Below are positions 12,601 to 26,223 of a stretch of DNA of 64,000 nucleotides, one piece after another (the stretch's first letter is position 1; the number at the start of each line of letters is the position of its first letter). The stretch lies in assembly GCA_027946365.1 (NCBI GenBank), contig JAPEUQ010000003.1, positions 3,162,001-3,226,000 of the forward strand, in the 5' to 3' direction. Under the pieces are notes generated by a model, which saw nothing but the letters and a program-made list of their open reading frames with translations, did no database searches and was not told the origin of the DNA. The translations under genes were made by a program, and so were the position numbers. Source of the DNA: Kalmusia sp. IMI 367209. Its lineage: Eukaryota; Ascomycota; Dothideomycetes; Pleosporales; Didymosphaeriaceae.

Positions 12601-15600
12601 GACTTCTACGGTATCGTCACTGAACCACACCATGCCGCAACGGGAGACTGTAGCTAGGGTAGCATACTTCAAGGTTTCTACCTCAAACATGATACGAACA
12701 TTCGGTGGTAAGTTCAGACGCTCACCATTGGGCAGTGTAAGGAGTTTGTTGTCGTCCAGAACGGAGTTCAAGTTCTCAACCCATTCGGGATCGACGTCAC
12801 CATCAAATACGATCCAGTGGCGCTTGCTGTCTTCGCCACGAAGATTGTCGACAATTTTTCGAAGAATGCTCGTGAAAAGTCCGTCGGTCCACTCGCGGGT
12901 TGTGCTGTCCATGCTTCCGTAAAGCATCTCTTTAGACATGACCTTGGGGTCTATGACATGGCATACTCCTTCGACACCCTCTACAGTCTGCAGGGCAGAA
13001 AGCAAGGTTTTCCATGCTGCAGATTTACCAGAGCCGGATGAGCCGACCATCATAACACCGTGATGCAGATTCTGAATCTGGTACAGCTGGATAATCTTGG
13101 TCATCCATGCATCACTGACGACAAATTTAGATTCGGCAGCGGATTTCCGGATGGCCTCCTGGAGCTGATCAAGAGGAGCAGGAACGTAATCGACACCAGG
13201 GAAAGCCTCCCCTTCGATGACTTTCATGATCTCAGCGTCGGATCGGATTAATTTTGGCGCCATGGTCTCGCGCAAGCTCTGTATGATGATCTGCGGCTCC
13301 ATGACAGCTTCGTCGGCTGATTGCGGGCCTTGTGTGGCAATACGAGCTCGCTTGAGACCACCTGAGCTGACGAGCACACTCTTCAAGGCGCGAAGACCGA
13401 AGTCGTAATGTGCTTGCTTGGAGAGCTTACTTGAGCACTTGTCGAAGAAAGGAACGACTTGCTTTGACAACTCCTTCGCCTGGGAGAAACCTTGGGAGTA
13501 AAGCATGACTTCAGAGATAAGTTCTTTGTCCGGCTTAGACATAGCCACGCTTCGGAACAGTTTCTTCAAATTGTCGGGCAGATTCGAACGCCCAGCATAT
13601 CCCGGGTTCATCGTAATAAAGATACCGGTGTTGAGATTGACCCTTAGCTGGCGACCGATCAAATCAATCTGTGCTTTCTCGTCTTCGGCACCCTTGCGCA
13701 AACCAAGTTGGATATTTTGCACTTGTTGTGAAACGGCGGAGAGAATGCGTTCCTCAAGACGATTGAACTCATCGAAACAACCCCACGCACCAACCTGGCA
13801 AATACCAAGGAAGATGCGGCCCATGGCTTGGAAGTCAAACGTGTCATCGCAGCAGAAGACAAGAGTAAAGCGGCCAAGTTGCACGCCCAACGCTTTCACC
13901 GACTCCGTTTTTCCGGTACCTGCCGGTCCATATGGTGAACCTCCAAGGCGCTGGCACAAGGCCTGTGTAAGGGTAAGGAAACATCGGTCCGTAAGCGGAG
14001 TACGGACAAGGCGTTCTGTGACCCCAAGATATTCGTAGCCGTACTCTAAGACTGCATTTGCCATTTTGATCTTCAGCCGCTGAAGCAGATCATTGTCTGG
14101 TTCATACATGTACCGCATAGTGAGTAGCCACAGATGGTGAGTAGGCGAGCTTGCCCCGACTTTTTGAAGCTTATGGATGACATCACGCTGGTGGACGAAT
14201 TCGGTAATCAGGTGTTCACACTTCCTGCGCTGAATGGCCTCAAGGTCGCCTAGCACAGATGTTGCAAGTAGCTTCAGAATGTCGACTTGCTTCTCATACA
14301 ACTGCGGTAGTGAAGTACCCTCTTCAGTAAGTGACTTCTCGACTGAGTGTGTCCAGGCTATCTGCGTTCCAAGCACGACCACTTGAGCGGGGTATTTGGC
14401 GATATAAGCATCGAAAGCTGTCGGATCCATAGTGTCGGGTGCCATCAGTTGTTCGAATTCCTGGTAGGCTTCGAAAGTGAGCTCTGCAAGTGTGGTTTTC
14501 ATGTTGAGCTCCACGGCACCGAGCCATTCGTTGATTCGCGGTGTTTTGATTAAAGAGATATCTTTCCGTAGTAATACCTCTTCACCCTCCTTCGAGGTAA
14601 AACCTTTGATGATACCGTCCTCATCCGTAATGAGACCTGAGATACCAGCGAACATCTTCCGCAGATGTTTTGCAACGCGGAGGGTATCGTTACTGTTACC
14701 GATAATCTCGAGAAGATCCTCATCACCGACGAAGTAGAAACGAGGAAATGATACACGCTCACGCTCTAAGTACTCTCCAAGGGCCTTCTGGATCTTGTTC
14801 AGAAGTTCTGCTAGGCGTTCAAGCGATTTTTGTACACCAGAGATGTTGAGAACTTCGAGAACGAAGGGCTGCCGAGAGACCTTCTTCATGACAGACAAAA
14901 ATTCTGAGTTAATGTTCTGGAAGCGCGAGGATTCCATAGGTAATAGATGTTTGATGTCGGCATTGCCAGTAAAGACACCCTCGAGATATACCCACTGGCG
15001 CTGTACATCGATCCAGACATCAAAGAGAACATGCACACGGTTCAATTTGTCTTCCCATGCTGACGCGTCCTCTTCAAACTCTTTGTAGTAGGGCGAATGT
15101 CTCATGGCTTGTAGCGAGTTCAAATTTTCGCTACACTTCGCGAATAGGTCGTCCCAACCGCGAATGAGGCGGCATTTATTCTGGTAGTTCACGAGCTCCA
15201 GAGCATAGTTCTGCCATGTCTCACGAACTTGCTTCAAGAACTCCTCGAGTGCCATTTCACCTTGGGCTTGAGTAATGACATCCCGGATAATCTTCTCACT
15301 AGGACCAAGTCTAAGATCCCAAACATCGCCGAGGGTCATAGAAATTGCCGAGTATCGCTTGGATGGTTTCAGTTGTTTAAATATCCGAACCCAATGTCGC
15401 TCTCGTACAGCATCCGATCGTAGATCGCTAAGAATGGCGTTTTCTTTAAGAAGCTGCTTCAAGGTACTCTGGACATACTCAAAGGCCTGATATTGTCGCA
15501 TTCGACTCGGCATATCCTTGGTCATCTTGAGTAAATTGTCGATATTCTGGCGGAGCTTGCGAGGCTGAATGCTATTCCATAGAGTTTCACGAAGGCTGTC

Positions 15601-18600
15601 TATGCTCTCCCAGATTGTGGCCAGAGATGCCCAGACAGACTTGAAGTCTTGCACTTCTTCAAGAACGGCAGTAAGAGCAGTTTCACCGGATTTCGAGAGG
15701 TTGAGAGCGTCTTTCGCTTTGGATATGTTTTCCGACTCCGTTCGTAGCTGATTCAACTTCTTGTCAAATGTTTCGAGCGTTTGCGAGGCCTCCGCGGGGC
15801 GAATGTTGCCGGCGACAGGTTTCTGTTCAGCCCATTCCGCGATGATGTCGGTAATCTTTTGATTCACAACCTTATCTTCAGCCTCAATCTTACCGCGAAG
15901 GGCGTCTCTCTGATCGTTCGCAATTTTCGACTTCCGCTCCAGAACATCAGTGAGCATTTGCCATTCGTGTTCGATCTGGTCCATATGCAGCCAGTCTTGT
16001 GGGGTCTGGTAACGCTGGCGAACAAGCGTGGAGTTGCCCTGTCTGAAAACATCGATCTCGGGCTCCCACTCCAAAACCTTTCTCTTGGATTGTTCGACAA
16101 CAGTAATAAAGGACACAGCTTGTGCAGTTGAGGAGGCTTCCAGGGTCTGCATTTCCAAATCTTTCCGAGCCTTCTCTATTTGCGCGAAGATCTCCACCAT
16201 ACGCTGTCCAAGCCTGCCAGCAAATTTTACGAGTATCTCTTGCTGCCATTGATCGTACTTAGCGCTGACCTTGTTTTGCACCTGCTCGTAGTCGACCGTA
16301 ACATAACCAAAACGGCGGCTAATGTCGGAAGTGTCAAAGGTATCTCGAGTCTTGCGGATCTCTTGGAGCAGCTGCAGCCAACGCGACAAATCTTCACCAA
16401 GAATCTCGTAGACGTGATCAGATTGCAAGTCCCAGAGAGACTGAAACTGTAACCACTCGTCCACATATGAAGAAATATCGTGGAGCTTCCCTTCTACGGC
16501 GCCGTAGACTTCCATCAATGCATCTGTGCATAAGCTGGCCAGGTTAGAAAATTGATTGGCAGTCACATCTTCGGCTGCCTCCAATCGCATCTCGTACCGC
16601 GAGGCTTTGATCTTCTGAAGAGTACATATGACTGCAAGCCACTGCTGAAGTTGTTCTAGCCAACTAGCACGCGCGTATTCGACAGGCGGGTTGAGATAGA
16701 TGACCTGGTTGCGCATCGTGATCTCAAGTGTCAGACGGGACAGAGTCGGCTTCTCCTCTATGTTGTCGATTGGTGCGGGCTGACTGACCGGTCGTCGGTC
16801 TTCTTCTTGATCGACATTAGTAAAGACCTCAATCCATTGCGAGATGGCGCGGTTCAATCGAACAAGCAAAATTGCTTCAATGCGTGAGTTCATGTCTGCC
16901 ACCCATGTCCCTAAGTTAGCATAGTTCTCGAGATTGAGCTGGTCGACTGATCGCTGCACAATTTCTAGATGCTGACGAAAGGCATCAGCGTTGTAAGAAC
17001 AGGTTTCCAAGTCCTTCAACGCCTTTTGCACAGTAGCGTTGATGGTCATAAGCGTAGCAACCTTTGTCTGCAAAAGTGAAGTGGAAGCAGCGAACTCCCG
17101 CACAAATTGGACATGCTTGCTCTCGCTGCGTACACTACCAGGAGCACCGTTGGGAAACGCGGATTGTCGAATGTGGAGGTCGTATGCATGAACGAAAGAC
17201 TCCCACTTGAGCGGGACACCCTTCCCTACTAGGCCTTGTACGTCATTGAGGTATCCGTTAAGCAACAGAGCCACCCCTGTTAGCTCCACGATGGATCGGA
17301 CAGTCTGCGTGTAGGTACGCACACTTTCCATCAAGCTGACAGCATAAGGATAGACCCGCTTGGCTTCTTTCGAGATATTGTTGATACCATGAGGCACTTG
17401 GTAACCCCGCCAGGTCAAGTTTCTAACTTCTTTAAAGAGCGCAATGACCTGTGCATCAAAGTTGACGTGCAATTCGAGGATGTTGCCAGCTGCGCGATTC
17501 CGGCCAATAAGGAACAGACGTCCAGATATCGATAGCTTTCGGCGCGCCACTTCTTGTAGCCACGACTCGAAGATTGGTCGGGTGTCAAGCTTCTTCTTAA
17601 ACATACTACTCTCCGCCTGTAGCTTCTGTCCTTCCGCATGCAATGCCCACTCTTTACCAAGGATATCTTCGACTTTACCCATGTAATTCTCCAGTTGCGT
17701 CTCGATTTGCCGTGCCCAAATGACTGCGCCAGAGACGGGAGGGAAGTCGCGAAGTTGCGCCATGGCGTGCGCCTCAGAATTTCCGTATTGTCTCTTGAAA
17801 CGCTCGTGAAGTGCTGAGATGTCCTGTTTGACATTTTCAATGAGTTGGGTTTGATACTCAGAGATGGCTCCTCGAATCTTCGGACGCACGAAAAGCGGGT
17901 TGAACTTTGAGAAGACGCGGAACATCTCATTAGCTGTCTTTGCGGTACCAAGACGATCCCTGAGCCGCGCAATGATGGAATTCTCGACACGCGAAGTACG
18001 CTCGTTGTACTTCTGCTCAGCCTGCTCGAAGAGGCGCGTCCCCTCTGGCGTAACATCTAGCACGTCCACGTCCTTCAACACATCGTATGCCTTCTCGACC
18101 TCTTTTACAGCATCGACATCGCCCATCTCTTCAACGATCACAGCCTCCTTGCCCTCCCCGCTATCAGCGAACGCCGCAAGTGAGGTTTGCGAACCCAGAA
18201 CAGTCACGATCGTGCGCTGCAACTGCTCGTGATTCTTTCTAAAAGTGGCAACGTATCGAATACGCTCTTCGGTCTGGCGGTGACGAGCCGTAAACTTAAT
18301 GGGAATGAATTTTTCGTTCCTTCGCCTTGTAACTTCACGGGCAACATTGGTGAACTCTTTGACATTCTCATCCCAAGTCCGCCATATGCTCTCAGCAACA
18401 TCCATGACGGCCTGGAACTCAGGGTAATCCATGGCCATCAACTCTTTCCCTCTGAGAAGATCGTGCAGAGTTGTATCGAGGTCCGCGGAAATAGCCTCTA
18501 CGAGAGGCAAGGCACGTTCAACAGGATACGGGCAAATGCGCAATTTCTTGTTCATATGACCGAAGATCTGTTGAATAGCTTCTTGGACCTTCTGCAACGA

Positions 18601-19770
18601 CGTCGCGGAGAGTAGTTCTCCAATTGGGAATTCGCGCATAAGCTGGTTGTATTTGGACACTTTTTCTGAAGTCTCCTTCAGGCCGGTGTCTGCGCTGAAG
18701 CTGACCGTCGCCTGGAAGCGCTTCGCATTCTTGAGGACGTCCAATGTTAATTTGACGCCAGGACTACTCAGTTGCGTTTCGATGTCCTCCAGCCTCGATT
18801 CCATCGAAAGCCAAAAATTGATCTCTTGTGTAGCTGTTCCCGTAGAGACTTGTCGCGAAGTCTTAGTAATGGTCTGTATTGACTTGATCCACCCATTGAC
18901 TGTGGCTTGTAGGCCGTTCAGAAAACCGCTATCTGTCACAATTGCGGGGGGGAGATGCTCTGGCGATGGCCTCTTTTTGTCCGCTTCTGCCTGCTCCACC
19001 GCTTCTTTGATGTAGGGATGCAGTGGCAGAAGCAGCTGCGGAATCTCCACGTTGTCTCCCAAATTACGCAAACTCAAGTCCAGCTCCAGGAATTTTCTCT
19101 TAGCTGCCGGGATACCTGATCTGGCCTCGTTATCACCCTTCAACGACGTCCCCGCCAAGCTCTGCTGGCCTTTTGTAAAGGTATTAAAGTAGGGTTGGAC
19201 TGAATTTTGTAATATCGAACGGATGAATTCGTAAGGAGAGGCATCTTTCGATGAAGCAGTATTAGAAGCGGAGAAGCCGGGCAGGGTCGTAATCTGCACT
19301 TGTTCGGTAATGGGTATCGCAGGATCTATGGGTATCGGTCGCTTGGAAATAACAACAAACGCCGCGCACGTGGGGGAATCTACGAGTTCAGAAGAAAGGG
19401 TGTAGGAGAAGTGTTGCGAGACGCCTGCAGCTGTAGTCAGCGAAATTGCTCAAAATCTCTCGGTCGGCAGATACTTACCATTTGCGCCGTCTAGTCCATC
19501 AATACGTGTTTCGTCCAACCTCTCCTTTACCAGGTAGATGACTTGTTGCGACTCCAGCGCAAACCGGGTGCAGCGCTGAAGAGTGTCATCGATCCTAGAC
19601 TGCGAGAGCAGACTGTGGGACGCACGAAGGTCTGCATTTGAGGCGCCGAGGTTGACTTCAAGTACTCTCTCGATATAGTCCACGATAATCTGAGGATCTA
19701 TCGCGGGTGGTGCTGGGCTGGGTGAGCGTATGCTGCCGTTGGCCGCCCCTGGAGCCAGCGGTGCCTCCAT
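6639..19770 (-). CDS. Cytoplasmic dynein 1 heavy chain
   Basis: This is the minus-end-directed microtubule motor, acting in nuclear migration, spindle function and retrograde vesicle or endosome transport (orthologue of Aspergillus nudA and Neurospora ro-1). Exons are 19479-19770, 7153-19430 and 6639-7103. Introns are 19431-19478 and 7104-7152, both GTAAGT donors with CTGAC or CTAAC branch sites. The joined protein is 4344 residues, the usual fungal length. The N-terminal tail is followed by the six-AAA motor. P-loops are visible in AAA1 ([10 protein letters not shown], about residue 1930, with Walker B CFDEFNRL), AAA2 (GSSGSGKS, about 2228), AAA3 (GPPGSGKT, about 2595) and AAA4 (GVSGSGKTT, about 2940). 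A charged coiled-coil stalk with the microtubule-binding tip lies between AAA4 and AAA5. The C-terminus is short, ending about ten residues after the last helix, as in other fungi. No defect is seen. Confidence 0.98.
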
Positions 19771-20398
19771 GTCGTCGTTTAGGTGTAGTTTCGGGTAGGA
19801 GACATGTGTCTCGCCGCCTCCAGTGGGTTATAAAAGAAGGACGGGTGCGGAATATTGGATAGTGAGGCAAAGGAGGGTGCAGTTAGCCCAGAGACAATGA
19901 CGGTTGAATTGTATACCCCAGAAGGAGACGAAAGTTAGGAAGACGCGACGGGTCCGTGCAACACGCGGGAGACCAACGCACAGGTCGCCGCCGCGACAGG
20001 GGTGTCAAACAGAAGCGTGATTGGCGTTTCGATCGCGAAAACAATGCAAGCTTCCAGAAGGATTCCACAGTGCTGGCAGAGGGCAGAGGTTATGGCGTTG
20101 ATGGTTTGCGACGCCCTGAGCGACAGCTTTCACCCAGTGGATTTGTTTATCTCTTTGTTGACGCGCCTGGAGCCCCGCCGATGCACTACGGGAATCCGCG
20201 CCAGGATTTTCACGTGATAATGCATGAACTAACCCATTTCGGCTAACAGTAGCTACGTGTGCAGTATGTCTCATATGCGTAGGGCGGACAGACCATCAGA
20301 ACATGTTGGGTGGATGCTTCGTAGGATAGATGATGTGAGCACGAAGGTGATGCAGATGGTGGATATGCGAGCCATATGAAGCTAGATTTATTCGGCGA
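19771..20398. other. Dynein promoter and CLC 3' region
   Basis: About 630 nt between two minus-strand genes. It should contain the dynein promoter. Overlapping short frames at 19956-20274 show no recognisable protein. Confidence 0.4.
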
Positions 20399-23082
20399 CT
20401 ACCTATAACCGTTCCTACCTCGGTCCTCCAACTCGACCTCCGCGTCCCCGTCCTCGCTAGGCCTCAAACGATCCCTCTCCTCTTCTCGTTCCCTGGTGAG
20501 AACTGGACTCATCAGCCGAACGGATTGCCTCCCATATACCCTACTCCTCAGTCTGCCGAACACACCATCCACCCACCCCGCCGCACTCTTGATAGCCTCC
20601 CAGACTTTCTCTTCTCTCTCATCCAAACTACTCGTATTCTGCGGATTTTCATGCGCTTCGACCTTGAACTGATACTTGAGGCAGTCCTTCACTGTGACAA
20701 GCCCCGTGAGGCGTCCGCGGTATTCAATGAGGATGACACGAGGGCCCATCTTCTTGAAGAGCTCCATGACGGTCTCGAGGGGCAAGCGGGGATGTACGGC
20801 TAGAGGCGTGGGGTCGATGAACTTGGAGAGATCAACTTGGAGCTGGCCAGACGTGGCGGACATGGTATCAAAGGAAGCGGAGGGCAACGCGGAGGTAGGA
20901 GTGTGAACATCGTTATTGGAGCTATGAGTAATGAAAGAGCAACGCGCGTGGCCAGGCGCCATCTGATCTTTCTTTGCTCTGTCGATGGCATACCGTAGCT
21001 CTGTTCTGCCTATGTAGCCGATCAGAGTCTTTGATTGCGAGTCTTCCACTATCGGATATCCTTGGTATTGATTTTCGTTCATTATCCGCTCTACTGCGCG
21101 TAGCTCAAGGCCTGTTGCAGGCAAAGATACTACGTGCGATGCCATGACCTGCGAGACCGGTACGCCGAATGTGTGCTCTTCTTTGTTGTCCAAAAATGGG
21201 TAACCATTGAGGTAGATCATTCGATCCGCAATGCCGCCATGTCCGAAGCGCTCACTCACGGCCTTCGTGACCCCAACGACAATCATTGTCGGCAGAATAT
21301 AGGTCAACGCGCCCGTGATCTCGAACATGATAACCACAACCGACACTGTGATGTGCATGATTCCACTCAACGCCGCTGCTGCACCCAAAAAGGCATAAGT
21401 GCCAGGTGTGATGCATGGCACATCGGGCTCGCAGGCAGCAAAGAATGCCGAGTCGGGAAACGACTCATGAAGATATTGCACAAATATCCCCACCATTCTG
21501 CCAAAGGAGGCACCGATGGCCATGGATGGTACGAAGATGCCTGCGGGTACCTTACATCCAAACGATATGACCACGAGGAGGGTTCGGATGATTGTGGCTA
21601 TGGCAAGCGAAAATATCATTTTCAAGCGATTGTCACGCCTATGTACGGTCAGTATTGAAATGATTATATGACAAGGGAAGCTTACTCGCAAAGCTCGTCA
21701 TAATCGTGGCCGCCCTCGCACTCCTGGAAGAGGATCTCCATGCTTTCGGTCATATCGATTCGGAGAAACATGTTCGGATAACAAATGATCGCTGTGAGGA
21801 CGGCTAGAACCACCGCCTCCATTATCTGGTAGTTGCCGAGGTACTTCTTCCTGAACACTTGTACTCTGAGGTTCCACTTGATGACGAACGCGCCATACAA
21901 GCCACCGAAGGCTCCAATGATAAGGTAGAACAGAATTTCGAAGAAGTGCCACGATCGATCATATTTCACTTGGAACATGACGAGTTGGCCGGTTCTGAAA
22001 GGGTTCATGGCGGCGAGGACAGCTGTTGCGACAAGAGCACAAAAGTAGCTCCTCCACAACGTTTTCAGCGGGAAGTAGTTGGACATCTCCTCCAAGGAGA
22101 ATAGCACGCCTCCGATCGGGCTACCGAAAGCGACGCCTACACCCGCCGCAGCACTTGCGCTCAGAATCTCCCTTGTCTTTGCCGCATTTCGTCGGTACTT
22201 GTCGAAGAATCTTGATATGACATTGCCTGTGCAGACCGCATAATGCACGCTCGGTCCTTCTTTGCCTACTGACAGCCCCGAAGCAATGGCGAGCGGTAAT
22301 CCGATGGACTTGATCAACAAGGTCCACGCACCCAAGAATCCCTTCATGACGAAGCCCGCAATGATACACTTCATCTCCGAAATGCCCGATCCTGCCGCAT
22401 ACGGCGCAAAGCACTTGACCAGCGTCGCAGCCGTCAGGGAGAACAATGCGGCGAATAATATGTAGAGGACGTAGTTGACGGGCCAGAAGCCGCTCCAGCG
22501 TTTCCACTCGGGGCATCCTATACCTTATCAGCACAATCTTCTCTCGCATAACCTTTACTACATCAGTGTATACGCACCATTCTCAGCTCCCCAACAGCAG
22601 AAGTTCTCGTTCAGATAGAATGCTGTCTCACAATGTCCCAGCTTGATGTCACTCAGCCATTCAGTGACAATGTTCAAGCAGGCCGCAATGAGCCCGATGG
22701 CCGCGCCCACGAGCGTAACCACGATCCAGGCTTGGCCCGCATCATAAGCTTCATACAGCCTTGTTCTCCAGCCTATCCTGCTCCTTCCTCCAAGTCCAGC
22801 ACTATAGCTATCTCGTTGTTTCCGCCTAGCTTTACGCCGCAGCTGCTCACGCGTCGCATCCTGCACCCAATCGATCGTAGTAAAATCCTCATATCTCTTT
22901 ATCTCTGCAATTTCTTCAACGAGCGCATGGTCGGCGGTCGCGGCGCGCGTAGCCTCAGGGTCGTCTTCGGGGTCGGGCGGAAGTGAAGTGGATGTTGGGC
23001 GGCGTCGTAGCGAGGGCGCGAACGAGGAAGAGCGGTTCAAAGGAGCGCGAGACCGTGAGCGCGAAGCTGAGGATCGATTCAT
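20399..23082 (-). CDS. CLC-family chloride/proton exchanger, Gef1/CLC-3 type
   Basis: An integral membrane anion transporter, likely in Golgi, endosome or vacuole membranes where it supports acidification and metal loading. Exons are 22578-23082, 21686-22517 and 20399-21638. Introns are 22518-22577 and 21639-21685. Product 858 residues. It has a Ser/Arg-rich cytosolic N-terminus of about 100 residues. CLC signatures are GSGISEMKCI, GKEGPSVH, GSPIGGVLFSLEE and a GIFVPSMAIG selectivity loop. Two cytosolic CBS domains follow (around VSQVMASHVVSLPA and PLAVHPRLPLETVM). The gating glutamate (GKEGP, E255) and the internal proton glutamate (SLEE, about E312) are both present, which in known CLCs goes with 2Cl-/H+ exchange rather than a channel. 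A polar Arg-rich tail ends the protein. Confident in family; organelle is inferred. Confidence 0.95.
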
Positions 23083-24251
23083 CGCATGGTTGAAAGGATA
23101 GTTGTCAGACGTACAAATGTTGCTTCTTTGAAGCTTGGTTGAACTGCGAGCGCACGCGCCACAGCTGTAAGCTACGCGTGGCGCAGCAACCGCACCTGTT
23201 AATTCAAATGTAACTGCACTTATGACTTCGTCGTATCTTGCGACAAGACAAAGTAATGGGACTTTTTTTTGAATCGGATTTGACTTCTTCAGAAGTTAGG
23301 ATATATTACATTTGGTCGCAATGGGCCTGTCTGAAGGCTCGAAGTAGCGACATTCAATGCATCGCTTCAGATGTCGAGAATACCACGTCAATACTACAAA
23401 AATTATTATAGCAAACCTAACTTCTTTGGATACTAAGTCATGTTGATCTATACTTCAACACCAACAGAATGTAATACCAAGGTCAGAATATTCATTTACT
23501 CAGGATCGACTTGTCCAAATGAATAGCAAAGCCCAACCGATGTCTGACTCATTAATTGCCATTGCATCTATAGTGAATATGAAACTGAAAGACAAAGGCG
23601 TAATGACAATGCTAAGCTGTAGGAACGAATGCATTCAGACGTGAAGGGCGCTTTAGTGTACAGCAAAAGTCATTGTCTGACTTGGCCCCCATAGTGTACC
23701 TGGGTACGACCAGACAACCTTGTTATGCGCTTTAATGGGATTCACGACTCTATGCGGACGTCTGGAATCCATGTGCGTAGCCTTAATTACTGATTCAAAA
23801 TGTTGTGCTTGATGCCTTACCTACGGTAAGCGTGGATGTGGACAGCACTACAGCGAAAGAGCAGTTCATCCCAATGTACAATATATGTGCATGTTCCATC
23901 CTGCAATGAAGTCTTGAATCAACATAAGATGGTGAGAACTCCGATATGTCGGAATTGTGCCTTAAATGTACTCCGAACGCCTTACATGTGTGCGTAATTC
24001 AAGCTTCGATAAGATCTGGACTAACTCCAAATGGCAGGGACCTTCCGTAGCTTGGTCATCCCGAGGCTTCAATGTCAGCACCTAAATAGCCCCCATTTAC
24101 TTCCATCCAACATGGTTCCTTGACTTAGTCGTTTGTGTCGCCTCTGGTCAGGCATTGAATCACTTCGATATCGCGTGCTATCTTTAGATAACTCATACTA
24201 TCTCACGAGAACAGTGTTGGCGCTTTGGCTTAGCTCGATAATCTGGCAGCC
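23083..24251. other. Divergent intergenic region, CLC gene to carboxypeptidase
   Basis: About 1.17 kb between the divergent starts of the CLC gene (-) and the carboxypeptidase gene (+). It is AT-rich around 23230-23640. No open frame with recognisable content and no RNA gene was found, so it is presumably two back-to-back promoters. Confidence 0.4.
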
Positions 24252-25721
24252 ATGAAGCTCGCTCTCGCTGCTCTAGTTTCTACGACAGCCTTCGCGTCGC
24301 GGCTGTCGCAGGTCCCATTTCAAGAAACCCCGGAGGTCGAAGCCTTTCAAACTTACCAGAGCCAATACTCTGAATACCACTCAATCCGCATCAAAGAACA
24401 ACAAAACGACTCCCTCTGCGATGCGCATTCGAAGCAGTACACTGGCTGGCTGGACGTCGGCTCGAAGCATCTCTTTTTTTGGTACTTCGAGTCGCAAGGC
24501 GCGCCATCTGAAGATCCACTCGTGCTATGGCTTACCGGTGGACCTGGTGGTTCATCTATGATCGGGATGCTGCAAGAGCTTGGACCATGCGTGATCAATG
24601 AGCATGGTAATGGAACACTCTACAACAAGTACGGATGGAGCAAAAATACGAATCTGCTGTTCATAGACTCTCCGGCCGGCGTTGGATTCAGCTACGTCGA
24701 GGAAGGAGTGCCCCTACCTTCCACTAGTTTTACCGCCGCAGAAGATCTCCATCATTTCCTCCAGCTCTTCGTCGGTGATGTTTTCCCTGATCTTGCAGAA
24801 AGAGATTTCCATATTACAGGCGAAAGCTACGGCGGTCACTACTGCCCAGCACTCGGAGCGCAAATTGTCTCCCAGAACCTTCTCTATCCAAAACGCCAGC
24901 AGGTCAATCTCCGGTCCATCTTCGTTGGCAACGCCTACGTCTCCCCCGTCGACACTGCATTCGGCTATTGGGAGACCCTTTGCACCACTAATCCCGGCGT
25001 CGAAGAACCAGTCTTCAACAAAACGCGTTGCGACATTATGGCCGCGAACCTGCCCCGCTGTCTCGACCTAGCTCGCCTCTGCTACACTCATCCCGACTAC
25101 GCCATCTGTGAAGCTGGTGCGCAGGTCTGCTGGGACGGTGTGATCAAGTACTACGACGGCGAGTCGGGCGAGTTCGGCGACCGTAACCGTTTTGATATCA
25201 CCAATCCGTGCAAATCCGGGGATGACCTGTGCTACCTTGAGGCCGGTTTGATTGAGAACTATTTAAATTTACCGCATGTGTTTGGAGCGCTTCATGTTCC
25301 GAAGGAGGTGGGGAATTACAGCATCTATAGTCTCGATGTTGGATACGCTTTCGGCCTCACTGGTGACCCTGGAATCAGCATGCAGCCTCAGGTCCTATAC
25401 CTACTCGAGAACGGCATCGATGTCTTATTCTATCAGGGCAACTTCGATCTCGCTTGTAACACTGCAGGTAACATTAGATGGGCTGAATCGATGCCCTGGA
25501 AGGGTCAGCCCTCATTTGTTGCTCAGCCTAGGAAGACCTGGAAGCATGCTGGTAAGGAAGTTGGGTGGTTTAAGGAGGTCAAGATTGAGACAGCGAGCGG
25601 AAGGGAGACGACGTTTGCTCTTAGCACGGTTGATGGCGCGGGGCACATGGTTCCGTATGATAAGCCGAAGGAGGGATTAGCTTTGGTCAACAGGTGGTTG
25701 AACAAGAGGAGTTTCGCCTGA
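24252..25721 (+). CDS. Secreted serine carboxypeptidase (peptidase family S10)
   Basis: Removes C-terminal residues from peptides, probably at acidic pH in the vacuole or outside the cell. It is a single exon of 489 residues. A signal peptide is visible at the N-terminus ([16 protein letters not shown]). S10 landmarks follow in order: [10 protein letters not shown] near residue 95, catalytic Ser192 in GESYGGHY, catalytic Asp399 in [11 protein letters not shown], and catalytic His465 in [11 protein letters not shown]. Many paired Cys and several N-glycosylation sequons (for example NGT and NKT) fit a secreted protein. No long propeptide as in carboxypeptidase Y is obvious. The start ATG has a good context (GCAGCCATGA). 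The downstream neighbour is another secreted hydrolase on the same strand. Confidence 0.95.
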   Translation: MKLALAALVSTTAFASRLSQVPFQETPEVEAFQTYQSQYSEYHSIRIKEQQNDSLCDAHSKQYTGWLDVGSKHLFFWYFESQGAPSEDPLVLWLTGGPGGSSMIGMLQELGPCVINEHGNGTLYNKYGWSKNTNLLFIDSPAGVGFSYVEEGVPLPSTSFTAAEDLHHFLQLFVGDVFPDLAERDFHITGESYGGHYCPALGAQIVSQNLLYPKRQQVNLRSIFVGNAYVSPVDTAFGYWETLCTTNPGVEEPVFNKTRCDIMAANLPRCLDLARLCYTHPDYAICEAGAQVCWDGVIKYYDGESGEFGDRNRFDITNPCKSGDDLCYLEAGLIENYLNLPHVFGALHVPKEVGNYSIYSLDVGYAFGLTGDPGISMQPQVLYLLENGIDVLFYQGNFDLACNTAGNIRWAESMPWKGQPSFVAQPRKTWKHAGKEVGWFKEVKIETASGRETTFALSTVDGAGHMVPYDKPKEGLALVNRWLNKRSFA

Positions 25722-26223
25722 TATGAGTTTATTGAATGGATATTAAGACATTGGCTATATTAGATGATATTGTAGTCGATGCTGAGTAGATGTTATATAG
25801 CGTGGTAATATATTTCAGTCGTAAGCCTACACAGTCTACAGACTGTTAAGATGGAATTCCTTGTTCTTTGGCTGCACTGGATAGTTGCAATAGCACAGCA
25901 AAGCGCGAATGCAAGGGATTTTATTGTGAATCAAGATCAGTGTTGTGATTGGTGGCTAAATTGCAGGTCACTATTGGTACGTACCGTACGGCAAAGATAC
26001 CTTCGATCGCCAACCCCGCGTTTTGCCCCGAAGTTTTGGGCGGGTACCTATTTCCTAGGTTAAATTTCGTATGTCTAAAACGTTTATGCTCAAGCTGTAT
26101 CTAAGCGAACCTACTATTGGAAAATGGCTGATCTCTTAGGTCTATGTGCGCAGGTATATATAATGCGCAACGCACAAGGTTGCAAAGAAAACCACAACAA
26201 CCCATTAATCAAGAATCATAGCT
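25722..26223. other. Intergenic region upstream of the glycosidase
   Basis: About 500 nt. A short frame at 25851-26063 has no recognisable features. The TATA element annotated separately lies at its right end. Confidence 0.4.
26155..26163 (+). promoter_or_regulatory. TATA box of the glycosidase gene
   Basis: TATATATAA lies 61 nt upstream of the first ATG at 26224 in an otherwise mixed sequence. The position suits a short-leader fungal gene; the assignment is inference from position and sequence. Confidence 0.45.

Noticed and set aside
25851..26063. 70-residue frame between carboxypeptidase and glycosidase
   Set aside because: No domain, no clear promoter, length expected by chance.
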